Positions 13,991 through 26,700 of a DNA stretch of 64,000 nt are shown here, one piece after another. This DNA comes from Heterobilharzia americana (taxonomy: Eukaryota > Platyhelminthes > Trematoda > Strigeidida > Schistosomatidae): NCBI GenBank assembly GCA_944470555.2, contig OX104134.1:73092678-73156677 (forward strand), read 5' to 3'. A program made the position numbers and the translations under genes. Numbering within the stretch: position 1 is the stretch's first letter; each line of letters starts with the position of its first letter. The notes under the pieces are model-generated. The model was not told the origin of the DNA. It ran no database searches and was given only the letters and a program-made list of their open reading frames with translations.

Positions 13991-16900
13991 ATGAACCCTA
14001 ACAAGTAACATAAGTCTGAATTGTATTCACTTTATTTTTTATTTTAAGTATGTTATCAGAGAGTAATGTCAACTGTGAAAGTGTGGAGAATCAAAATTTA
14101 ACCTAAATGCTTTCAGAGAGTCGTAACTTTTGGTATTCTGAGACGCTTATATGACTGAAATCCATCTTCTTTGGTTCGATGACCAATAACAACAGGTCAT
14201 TGAAAATGACCTAAACAATAACCTTAATTTTGACCAATTATCTCGGAGGGAAGCTAAACTTTTCAGGTTTGCCAGCATTTCTACAACTCATCATCTTGGT
14301 GATTCCAACTCCTATTTCATGAAGTACATATGATTTTGTTGATGGTCTTCTGTTATCCGTACATTTAGAATTTTGCGTGTATTCGTAACACTTAATGAGT
14401 TATTCCAGTTGCTCAAATTCCATGTTATTTCGATAAACAACGTTTGGGTTATCATTCTCTCTCTCCACCTCAATAAGTTGTTACTTTCAAGGGATGTCGC
14501 TCCGTTCCTACCTTTTGCGTGGTTGTGTGAAGTGGCTCCATAGATAGCCCTGGCAGCGGCTGAAATAGCCAGTTAAATCTCTCTATTTCGGTTTCAAAGG
14601 TTGATTTTCATGAAGAAGTTTAATTAGTCATTTCCGTTCTTGTTAGTTAGACCTGCCTTTGGAGTCACTCTTAGTATGTATCTGCAAGCAAAGCTGTATT
14701 TGACCTTGTCTCCAGACCTCTTACGTTACTAGGGTCTACCAATCTTGATAGAGACAAGCTTTTGTTCTTGGCCACAGTGGTATTTAAAATTACAAGCTAA
14801 CTCAGAAATAAGCTTTTCAGATCAAAGGCTCTCATTGATTAGGCAGAATATTTAAGTTCGCCGAATCTTTTTCAATGACCGCGAAGTCAAATAAATAGGT
14901 CAAAGTACTGGATCATAGTCAAGTAGTCTGTTTTGTAACCGGCAATTTCCAATACTATTTGTTTACCAGTTATATTCAAATTTTATACATGCTGAACTTG
15001 AACTAATTGCCGATGCGCATTTTATTAACAGTAATGTGAAATTTCACACTCAGATATTTAGGAAACAAAATCTGGGCAAATAAAATTTTGTTTTCAGCTA
15101 GATTTTCCTCGATAGCCCGACACTAATATACAGCACTTTCAAATTGCGAAATAACTATCAATTATCTCCACTAGTCTGGTAAGTTATTTTGTATTTTGAA
15201 AAAACAATATACATAAGTGTCGAGCTATCAATGAGTAGATAACTGATAAGAATTCTTTCTTCGTCCAAAGGTTTGATTTTACTACAAGTTAGTTGTGTCT
15301 CGTTTCTAAGCGATTTTTTTAATTCTCATCAGGAATTGTGCACGCATAGATATCCTTTGTGTTGAATCAAACAACAGATTATTTTTCACATCAGTCTTGT
15401 AGTTTTATAATATCGTTTTTCATAAGTTTAGGAAAAAGTCATAAATGTGCTATTTGTTAAATTCTAAGCTGTTTTAATGCTTAGGATAAGTATAGGTTCG
15501 TAAGTGATGTGTACAAGATGCAAAAATCATTGTTGACACGGAAACTCTTCAAAGATTGAAATCATTTCTTACACTAATCTTTAGGAAGGAGCATTTCATC
15601 TCGACCTTTACACAATGACTTAATTGTATTTCCAGTTGATTGAAAGTAAATTACCATCTACCCATGAATATGATTGGTAACCTCACTTCATTCTCAACTT
15701 ATTTAGGGTGATACGAAATTTTATAATATCTTCTTCAGTAGATTTAGCTAAGTACTTAGGAATTCATATTCCCATAAGTTACTTTCTGGCAGTTATCCCA
15801 CGTGAATTAGAAGCCACATAGACATTGAATCATTTATTCAATAACATCACATTGAAGTAAAGGAAATGCATAGGAAAATTAAGAGAACTAGAAGAAATAC
15901 ACTCGTATAATGTGTTCAAAACCGATGATTATCTACTCAACCTTATCAAAAAACGTCTATCTGTAGAATAGTAAACAGTGCAATCACCACAAATCAACCA
16001 GCGAAATATTCTACCCGACATCAGTGATATCAAACAGACTATGAACCAATTGTTTTGTCAACCTGGGATTTTAGGGGCAAGCAAACTGACAAATTCACTA
16101 CAGAACATGTTGTGCAAACCACAGGAAGAAACGAGAAACAATTTACGAAGTCATTCGCAAAGATTTTTTATGACATAATGCTGGCAAGTACAGTAGTCGG
16201 TTTGCTCAATTCATGAACACCGAGTAGTAACAGGACAAAATGACCCACCACCCTTCAGTTAAGTGCACAGAGACCATCATGATCACATACTTGTCTTTTA
16301 AAAAGACCAGCCACTGAAGGTGGCTAGTGACCACACCAAAAGCCACATGACGAGACCTTGGTCTGTACACTTAACCACCTCAAGATACTTGGTAACTTGA
16401 TAACGGCTTATATGCTTCTAGGCGACACCAGTAATTCTAAACCCAGTTCAAAGAATGTGTAAATTCCATGAAGGACATTTTCAAAAACTGAAGGAGAATT
16501 TATGGAAATCAGAGATTAAATGACAAACAAGTCAACAGACACGCCGATTCAGACCCAACCTGTAACCTCTTTATTGAGAAGAAAACTACCTGTCAGCCTA
16601 GTGCATACTGACTAGACAAATAAATGAACAAGAGCAGCATAGCAGTAACAAATAGATGATTGAATGACTTCTAAGACCAAAGAGAACAAAGTGTGGTACA
16701 AATCTATTCCCTAACTTATGGCCGGACAACTTTCAGGACCAGCAAAAATCTACCTAATCATTCATGTCACACGTAAAGATGCTTCAATACTTCAAGAATT
16801 TAGATAACATGACAAAATATCATTGTTCAGGCAACATAGACTGTCGTCACCTAACCTTGAGCTACAAATCTTCATTCCAATTGGATTTTCCTGAGCATGC

Positions 16901-18894
16901 TTGTTTATAAAATGTCAGTCACGTAATGAAATACGGGAAAAGATAATTGTATCAAATATGTTTAACTGGTAAACAATAAATAAGTAATGAAACCTGTTCG
17001 AGAGACATTGTTTCCACGTTTATAGGATTCTTTATTATTACGACACGTTTGCTATCGGCACCCCTTCTTGTAGATCACCTGGCAACTGAGTATTTCCAAA
17101 AATATATATTCGTAAAAAATCGCATTTACTGAAAGACATTTGCAAAATCTCATAGTTAACAGTAGTGTTCAGTCAAGTCAATCAAATTTCAGCCATTTAT
17201 TCCTTACTGTAGTTTCTGAATAGCCAAAGCTGTGAGACAGTAGAGAAGTAGTTTTATTTATTAAACTAATGACGTAAGAAAAATAATTTTGAAGTTACAA
17301 TCAGAGAAAAGGGATATATGTTTCGCAACCTCACTGAGGTCACTTCTTCGACAATTTTACAATTATGCATTTTTCTATAACCCATTATCAAGTCTTAAAC
17401 TTCTTCACTTCTTAAAACATCGGAACAAACCTACTCAATCGAAAGGGGGAGGAAAGGACAATTTTCGATGTTAGATTTTCGTTTTCCTTAACCTATGTTC
17501 TCCTGCTCACCAAGCAATGTACATATGAGTGTACACAGAAGTCCAAACCAAATCACTTCCTTACACAACTTTGAATAATCACTTCTGAAAATAACAGTTA
17601 GTTAAATACTGATATAACTACTTGATTGCATCAAGGAAAATTTACCGTAAACAGTGTCCTTCAAACTGTCCCATTTGTACTAAGCCGAAGGTTCCCGAAC
17701 TAACTCCATAAACTAAATTCCATCTTTCTCAAGCGGCATGAAATACTCGTCTACTTGTATTATGCTGAAGTATAGAGAATATGACGGTTTGCTAGATTTT
17801 TTTCGCATTCCATATGAATGGTAAATAAATCACTTGAGATGGTGCACTATCACATCCAAAGCAGAAAGAAAACTAAATACTGAATGTAGAAAGCTTTATC
17901 TGGAAAAGTTTAAATATCTAGGACATGCCGCAATGATATTTCAAACGTTTGTTTATCTTCCTGACATTTGTGGTTGATTTCATGCCTCACTACAGAAATG
18001 AATGTAATTCCGATGAAAAAAAGCATGTCAAATCTTCTGTTCTACCTATTAAGATTATCACTCTAGGACCACCCTGTATAGAAAGCAGAAATTTTCTTCT
18101 GAATGTACCAATGGGATTAATTTTCATACGTTACGCTAAGTGAATGACAGGTTTGTTTTTCTGAAACGATTTTATGCTACTCACAAGTAGTTAGAAATGT
18201 TGGACTAATTTTACGGTTTAAGAAAATATTCAACGATAGGAATTTTTGCACAGAAGAATGACAGTCTACGAAAATTTTTCAAAAGAATGTCACTTTATAC
18301 AAATGCACAACGGCATTTTATCGTGCATTTCGGGTTCGTCCTGAAAAAAGTAGCAAAATAAGAAAAATTCTGCAGAATACCATAAATTCATTTTATCTCA
18401 CTACCTTATCCTCAAAAGTTTACAGGCTGTAAAACCATAACACATATATACACAGAAACATAGTTTGCGTAGTTTACTTATCAAGAGAGTGACAGTCCAT
18501 CGATGATATATTAGGAAGGAATTGATACAGACTAAGGAAGCACAAATGAAACAATTTGGTGTTACTAAGATCAAAATCATCCTATGTTGATATGCTCAGA
18601 TTATTATTTCCCCACATATGCCTAATCAGAAAATACAACACGAAGAACGTGCAAGTATATTTGATGAGTTTATGATGCAACTATGAGGTTAAACATTTTG
18701 CATGGGCTTGGGTCAGTTTGTTCTGCGTCAGACAACAGAATTATGGAAATGAAACAGAGACTGACTGTGAAATAGGTTGTAAAAGAGGATGAGGAAGTAA
18801 AAATATTGAAAATATTTGTGAGAAGAGTTTTATTGAATAGAAAGCGTATCGGCGACTGATATGGAAGTTTGAGGCTAATAACCGCCTCATTTTG
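13991..18894. other. No supported gene; two unclassified repeat-like stretches
   Basis: The pieces near 14,440-14,790 and 15,970-16,800 look somewhat less AT-rich than their surroundings, which in this sequence usually marks old repeats. I cannot place either in a family. The 66-codon frame at 15,978-16,178 has no recognisable motif. The rest is AT-rich with only short frames. Confidence 0.35.
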
Positions 18895-19620
18895 GCTGCT
18901 TTAGTTTATTTTAATCCTACTGATAACAGTTGCTTCTGAGAATCCTAGTAAATAAGCATCGTTTTGTTTGTTCCTTATTTTAAACGCACTCAACATCTGG
19001 ATGTCGAGTCCCGTGTCAATCAGATGTTTATCAATGGAAACTGCAAAACGATTTCCCTTCTTTATGCGTAACTTATTTGGAATGCATTTTGGAACTATAG
19101 TCTCAGTCCTCCAGTCTGTGCTGCTGATGTACCTGCTCTGGCTAATGCACATAAGCTGGCATTAAAATTTGCGTTTACATGTGCCGGAAGTCTGCCGATT
19201 TTTGACTGTTGGAGTAAACGCTTTGTTTTTCATGTAACAACAAATTTAACTATTGAGAATGTGATTTTATTCTTTTATTAATCCTGTCAATCAATTTCTC
19301 TCCCTACAAAGGGGAAACACACGGGTTTCTTATCAGGACTCCTAAATGTCCCTTTTTCTTCTGTTCTCATTTGGACTTGACTTATAAATTTCTCAGGGTT
19401 ATCATTTTTTTGAAGATATCTCTTGATGGACTGAATTTCATCAGTCACTTTTACTGATGAATGAATTTCCAAACTTTTATTAGTTTAAGAATTTTCGTCA
19501 ACTGTCTACAACCTAAATAATATGAAGACGTTCATCACAAAAACTGAACATAATGTCGTCTACATATCTCTCATACTACATCTTTAAAGATCTCATAAAG
19601 ATTATCTGCAGACATCCAGA
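18895..19620 (-). mobile_element. Penelope-like element fragment D (minus strand): end of RT palm, linker and GIY-YIG
   Basis: Read on the minus strand, MLYERYVDD (YVDD at 19,555-19,566) is the intact catalytic motif of a Penelope-like reverse transcriptase. It is followed by a stop and then by the frame 19,472-19,287, which carries FISQVQMRTEEKG and PVCFPFVGREID, the linker upstream of the endonuclease. The frame 19,152-18,901 reads ISRYISSTDWRTET, a degenerate YIG..RR.T block, then HLIDTGLDIQ and LLGFSEATVISRIK, the conserved C-terminal blocks of the GIY-YIG region. Everything upstream of the palm is missing. It lies head to head with fragment E. Premature stops make it a relic. Confidence 0.85.
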
Positions 19621-19729
19621 CCATCTTCTCTCACCGAATATTGATTTCAACTAGTTGTTACTGATATTCTCTAATTACGTTTAATTTCAGTTCAACAGTG
19701 TCTCATATTGTCAACTCAATTCAATCATT

Positions 19730-20700
19730 GTAGAAAGCCAGTTGGATGCCGTCCTGGCAGATATATTTATTTGCAGCCTGAGGCAGAAATAGATAAAGGG
19801 TGCAATCAATGAGACAACATTTTTTACTAGGTACGTTACTGATGCAATCTTTTATTGCCATCACCTAAACAATGCGTTTCATTTAATAAATCCTTTTAAC
19901 GATTCTCATTCTTATATGAAGTTTAAAATAGAGTGTGAGCGTTATAATAAGTTTTATAACCCAGATCTTGGTAGTCAACGTGACACAGATATAAAATTTG
20001 AAAAGCAAATTCGTAGGCAGGAGACATGGAGCTCACTTTGTTTGTGCATCAAAAATTTCTGTTCTGCAATCTGCAGAAGAGGTTGTTTATGGCTCCATTC
20101 ACCAGCACGAGAAAACTGTCCACGGAAGAAGAACTTGATGAGGATGTATCTATTATTGAAAAACGTTTGTGGGATAGTAGTTATCCTCAGAAGTTCACTG
20201 ACAAATATAGGAGGTGGATTAAAAATTAATGGATTATACTACAGTTTAGAAGAAGACTGTCATTCTGTAACTCTCCTTCGGGGATGTGGAGGAAATCGAT
20301 GTTAGAACCAAGTACCGATTAAAAACCGTAGAACAGATCGTATCCGGCTATCAAGTTGACCTCGTTACGCATAAAGACTTGTTCATTGTAGCAACCGAAA
20401 GTGAGCTGCTTCCTCCATTTCGTGCTGCCTTCAACTGTTTTTATCAATCTACATTGAGGTGAAAAAGCACATAAGCTGAAAAAACAGGGTTGATTATTTC
20501 CGTTCACATTTCGGAGCCGATTCCTTAAAACCTAAGAAACAGGGTTCCACTTGCACTGAAAAGAGCTAATGTGTATCACATGACTGATACTGGACGCAAT
20601 GTGCACAGACTCAACTCATTCAGAGTGATAAACAGACAAAATAACAAAAGCAAATTGCGTTCTCTTCGACACAATAGCCATCATAAGACATAAACTAAAT
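19730..20700 (+). mobile_element. Penelope-like element fragment E (plus strand): RT palm to endonuclease, catalytic motif mutated
   Basis: The + strand reads LDAVLADIF at about 19,744-19,770, equal to the family's LGPVLADIF, then RYVTDAIF with YVTD at 19,832-19,843. The first catalytic Asp of YVDD is replaced by Thr. Downstream, frames at 19,916-20,305 and 20,026-20,229 give IRRQETWSSL (compare YRK.TW..LY), then EEELDEDVSIIEKRLWDSSY and KFTDKYRRW, the thumb and linker. After 20,270 a frame reads LPFGDVEEIDVRTKYRL, and 20,575-20,665 gives DTGRNVHRLNSFRVINRQNN, a late GIY-YIG block. It is broken by at least two frame changes and several stops. It belongs to a different subfamily from fragment D, judging by the different linker sequence. 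Confidence 0.85.
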
Positions 20701-23700
20701 CTGTCCATTCAAATGGATGTGGCTGTTGTTCTTTCACTGCCTCGGTATTTAGTTTGCAATAAATATAAACAAACTTTTAATGTAACTCTGACTTGTATAT
20801 TCCTATGCTTTTCGGATCTTAGTTTTCATCGTAACGCTGATCATTTTACTGTTCATACTTTGACGTCGCGCGTGCATTCCTTTCATGGGACATTGTTTTC
20901 ATAAAGTCTACTCAATACCTAAGGATGAAGCATGTCGATGATAATAGTGGAAACGAATTTGACAGGTATGTGAAAAGAAATGAACAACGAAGAAGAGGTT
21001 GAAAAAAATTAGGTGGCTAAAACCGTTTATTAGGCTTTCTTTGGCCAAAGTAGATATAACGATTGTACAAGACAATTTTGAACACAGAGAACAAAGCTTT
21101 TTGATTTCGAAATGTTGGAGAATATTTGTAGCTCAGGTAGATGATCATATGCGTTAAGTTCTCTGAGCTGGCTCGTTTAATTGTGAAGCTTTTATTAGTT
21201 TTCTAGACAACGTCATCAGCACTAACTTTAACATGACTTCATATTGAAAAAGCTCCATGATTAAACCAGACAGCCCAGGGGACACAACAAAACGAAGATG
21301 TGTGATTAATAATAACAATAACAGCTTTATTCAGAGTAACATGTATGGTACACTACAGAATTCTCAGCATATAATTCACTTCCTGTACAATATTTTTGAA
21401 AAAAATAATCATTGCATTTGATAATGTTAATAATAGCAGCAACAAAAGCCAATATGCAAAACACGCACCTGGTTTGGGATGATGAGCGAATTTCGGTGGA
21501 CGTAGCTAACTTAGCCAGAACCAAAATCTGCATTTCGATATAGTTATCTGAGGAATAGTAACGTACTGTTTTTCTGTACATTTAAAAACTCATCTATTAC
21601 CAAAGTGTCTTTCTTTCTTTGTTTTAGTGTTAGTTCAAAGAATGGCATCTTGAAACTGTTTTGGAAGTGTACAAGAGTACTTAATGCGTTTCAAAGATAT
21701 TTAAGAGACTAAGACGAAAAGAAAGGGAAGAATTTGATAAAATAAATTCGGTGGGAAACTTTTGGTAACCGAAAGTTTAGGCTGGGTATCTGCTAAATGA
21801 GGAGGCTTACCTCATTCTAAACACTTAGCTGGATGTACTGAGCGACTCTGATCACTTTGAACTCCTCTATCAAGTGGCCGTTGCCTCACCAGATGCTACA
21901 AAGTGCGTTTTGTAGTTTAATTACATTATGTAGTCGTAGCTTACTCAAACATAATTAAGTAGTCTATGTGATAAAAGAAGACATTTTTATTATCCTCAAT
22001 TTGACCAAATGTGGCGAAAAATACAGACCGAAAATGGAAATGCTGACTAACGCTAATTAGCAAACTGGAAAAAACAAGAAGTAAAAAAACTCTCCTTCAT
22101 ACGCTTCAATCGTAAAATTGTTTTATAAATCAGAATGTTTGGTTCTTAACTAATTGGAATTTACTGCTACTGAGTGTGATTTAAAAAGGTTCCCAATTAA
22201 ATTTTTTTGAATACATTTTTAAAATCCCTACCTCATTTACAAACATATTTCGTTAATAACCCATTTACCAAGTGCTCCACTTATTTAACTCCGTCATGTC
22301 AATTTTGGATCCTGAAGTTTATAAAATTACTAAATGTAAAGTGTCTCCGATGACTACTGCGTTGATGTTATAACCATTCATGTGTACCAGTTTACTCAAA
22401 ACAGCAAAACTACAGTCATTTCCTTCGAGACTATTTTGTTTACAAAATTTTTGCAACTCGTCAAAGTAGTCTTTTTGCTGATGAGTCCTAAAACCTATTC
22501 ACAATGAGTGATGATGACACTAGGATTTGAAAAGTAACGACATTGTAATCATGATAGCAGTGTATATTCCTGATAAAAAAATCTGTATGTAAGGCATTTC
22601 ACAATAAGGGCGGATTTAGTAGTATCCTCCACTAGCTTCAGACTTCGTTCAAAAATACTTGTCCTAGAAATAATAAATGTTCTTCTGATAGAATACAAAT
22701 ATAACAAAGTTATTTGCACAACCCTCAGAAAGGAAGAATATCACAATGAAATACACCAAGATATCAGTTGGATGTATTCTTCATATGCATCAAACGAATA
22801 AGACTAACAGGAAACCGTGGAAACTATTTTGACTTCCTTTACTAAATAAGATTAGTTATAATCATGCATGTCATATATGTGTAGATTTCAAATTCTGAAA
22901 TAATGTACAACATACAAAGCGTGAAGTAGTGTTGATGGGGAAACAATTTCTTTAGATTACTCAGCTCTAGCGTACACTTGGCATTCTTTCATATTTGAAT
23001 GACAAAAGGAGGCATAAATGATACCAGTTTTTATGGTTACAAATGGACCTTATTAACTAACGTCAACTATCATGAAACCTAAGTCAAGGTCTTCCTATCG
23101 ATTGATTTCTGAAGTTAGATTTTAAAAAGAAAGTCGCTTATTTGCAGGTTACAAGTGCTTGGGTATTTGATCATTACCACAGTGAGTTAGTCCTTCATTC
23201 ATTTGTTGTTATGGAACAGATGTTAAATACACCTGCCAACTGGTCTGTTTTCATTCTGTCAGCATTTCATGACACTAGCACTATTAATATTATTATGATT
23301 AGTTTACATATCTTGTCAAATATACACTATGGCTTGAATACTTGTGAAAGGTTTCGATCCGTGTATTCATCGATTTCTTCTTACACTATGGATAAATGAA
23401 GTGAGAAGTGAGTATCTTTGGGCTTTGAGAAGATCTTCATAAACAGCATTAAAAAACTTTCCACGATATAAATCCACCTAATAGTGAATAAAGTGAATTA
23501 TTATTGTTATTATCACTATTAAACAAAATAATATTTTATCAAAGAGCGATTTGGTCAAATCCTAATGAAGTTAAGAAACCAACTTTCACTGAATATTTAT
23601 CCTTACTCACTGTAACTCAAACAATTTTTTGGAATAAATTCTGCCACCAAATGAAATCATCTTCACCAAGCCAAATAACAAGATGTTTCATAACAAAAGT

Positions 23701-26700
23701 GATTTCACAAAGCGTTATACAATCTAACTTCATTCATATAATCATCGAAGCGAAACACTTTCATTTGTGACGAGATAAATAATTCGAGATTCGATGTAAA
23801 TTGAACGAAAAATTCTTGCATTTCTCGCAAATAATAAGTAGCAAAGTATTCTATAAAATGTCTCTGGTTCTTATATGTATATATCTTTCTGAATTGACTC
23901 CTATGAAATAGAACAGTGTGAAAGAAAGTTTGTACAGAGATAATTCACAGAATTGAATGAGCTGTGTCTGATGGATTTGGGATATACAGACATTTGTAGA
24001 TTTGTTTGCACGCATGTATACCCGGTATGTGCTCATATGTGTATGGTTAGATAAAGTAAGTCTATTAATTTCTCTTCTAGAGGTGGAAGGTATGGTGAGA
24101 AGGGAATAAGAAGTAAAAGGAATCTCGTTAAATTCTCATCTTGACAAAGAAGGAAGAAAAGGTTTTAAGTAATCAGAAAAATGAAAATCAAAGCACATCA
24201 AGAATGAACGACCACTAAACAAAAAGAAAATGAATCTAGAATAAGTAGTAAACTCAATTTATCTCTTTACCTCAGTCCAAAAGGATAGGCAATCAAGTTA
24301 ACTTGTATCTTCTTTCTGTTGCATTGAACAGAATTTCTGTTTAGTAAACAGCTACTTTAAACATGAAAACTTGAAGGATATGAAATACAAATACGAAACA
24401 ATTTACCTCACTGTCACTTAAGTGGACAATAAATAAATATTCTTATGATATACTTGAACATGTTTGAAGGTTATTCTCGATCAAAGTTACGTACTGTTGA
24501 TGAAAGATAACAACTAACATATACGACCCGTCACAGATTATAATCATCCCCAAACCACTGAATTCATTCTAGGAAAATGACGCTGAGGAGCTAAATGTAC
24601 ATATTCTTCTTGTGCATAAAATGCTAGTATGTCTAGATTTTGAGTTAGTTATTTGATTAGCTTAAGTTTATGGTGATCAAATTTAATAATATTTATTATA
24701 AAATAGCACTGAAAATATTGCTTCATACCAATAAGTTAGAAATTTTCCGCTGAAATTTTTTATCCAGCAAGAATCAAGACCTCAGGAACAACTCATTCAA
24801 CTCAATGAACACAAAAGCATTGGTAAGAAATTGTGATTCTTTGATGAAATACCCTGATTTTTAGTCATTTTATCGAAAGCATGAGTTAAGGTTTTAAGCT
24901 TCTTATTAGTCATATAGACGTTAGCAACTGGACAGTAAACTGCATTTAATTAAAACAACATAACTTACAACCAGGAGTAGTGATATTTATGTGTAACTTT
25001 GTGGACTGTAAATAACGTCAGATAACAAATAATGACACAAACTTAAACATCAGCACAGCTGACAGTCGTTTTTTTGAAGTGGAATATTTACATTTATTGT
25101 CATTTTAGGACACTTTAGCAGGCAGATTCTGAAGATTACCGGTCGCACTACGTCATACTATGTCATACAGTGATATCAAAACTTGGGACAGTTCTTACTT
25201 AACTGACAAGCAGATGAATGATAGGATCTTCTCCATTATTAATAAACCATAAAAATAGTTAGTACAGCAAAATATCGGAAAGTTCATCCAATAAAATGAT
25301 GTGAATATAACTTATAAATATTGGAAAAGCAAATTATATTAATAATGACTGATGGTAAAGGAAAGAAGAAGAGGAGGAACCCTAGACGAAAACACAAATA
25401 AAGAACCCGTATATTTACGTCAAAGGATAAGACTGACACCTCATATTTGCAGGTGACAACTTAGTATCAAGCTAATAACCTGCATAGTACCCTTTCCCAG
25501 CTACTTATTATCGAGAGGTCAGACTTTAATTATCTTGCACTGTTCACACTTTTTAGGTAAATAACTGTTTTAATATATCAATATCCCTGTTCTTGAGGAT
25601 AATATACACTCTGTCATTTAGCAAATAGTGAAGCATTCCGATATTCACTTAGCTAATTCAGGGAAAAGTCATTATTCGGTCAATGTGAGTTAATCATCCT
25701 AAGTTATGAGCAAGGTTTTTAATTCAACAACGAAGTAGGCTTTATTGTTAACTGGATGTCGTCACCATACACATACACTCGAATTAAAGTTGCTGAATTT
25801 ATGATTCAGAGAGTTCTTCCAAATGTCGGAAAATACAGTTCTCTGGTATGTCAAGTAACCTGACTAAAAAACAATGTTAGACCATTTAATCTAAAGTTTG
25901 TGATACCAATAATCATCCACTAATCATTTTTGGTATATTTCAGCGATCTTCCAAGGACAGGAACTCCTTCAATATTCATTTCAATTTCGATAAGAATCTA
26001 GGCTCTCGAAATCATCTAAGTTAATATAAGATTGTAGAAGCTTGTTGTTGATAAATATCATGAGGTTGAAAGTATAGGTTACTCACTTTATTATAATATT
26101 CTTGAATAAGCTAGTAATTTTTGATCTAATACTCTAATTTTACATTCTGAAGCGTCTAACAGCAATGATGAAATTATTAAGAGGCACCACCTTTGTGATT
26201 TCAATTAACTGGTAAGTGAGAGTAAAGATCCTGATATCAAATGTTTATTATTAGACATTAGGCAGTCAAACTCTTATGTCATCTGGAAGTAATAAACGGG
26301 AATAAAAGATGTATATTATTCCAGAATATTTTGGGATAGCTCAAAAGATGGTACTTGGTGGTCGTAATCAAGTGCCACAAGGCCCCATCCTTAAATGACA
26401 GATAAGGCATCCAAATCAACTTCCGATTTTTGAGTCGTTAGACTAGACAAATCTTTGCTCAATAGTAAATGTGTCTCAGAATATAAGCTTGTCAAGTTGA
26501 AACATGCCTTGATCTGGATGAAGGTGTCTTCTATAAATCGGCTTGGTGCATTATCTCACCGACTGATTAACGCTACTTACTAACAGAAAATTACTAAAAT
26601 ACAACTGTTTTCCCGAAAACATTTGTTTTTAACCGGTTAAAATTTCAATTAAATAATCACCTACTTTTAGTGTACTTTGGCTCATTAAAAATTTCAATCT

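Noticed and set aside
21196..21235. GCTGATGACG on the minus strand as a hammerhead ribozyme core
   Set aside because: The flanks (TTAGT and ACTAA) pair with each other as a simple hairpin, which is not the hammerhead topology, and CGAAA is absent.
22478..22510. CTGATGAGTCC on the + strand as a hammerhead ribozyme core
   Set aside because: No GAAA partner at a suitable distance and no stem II complement downstream.
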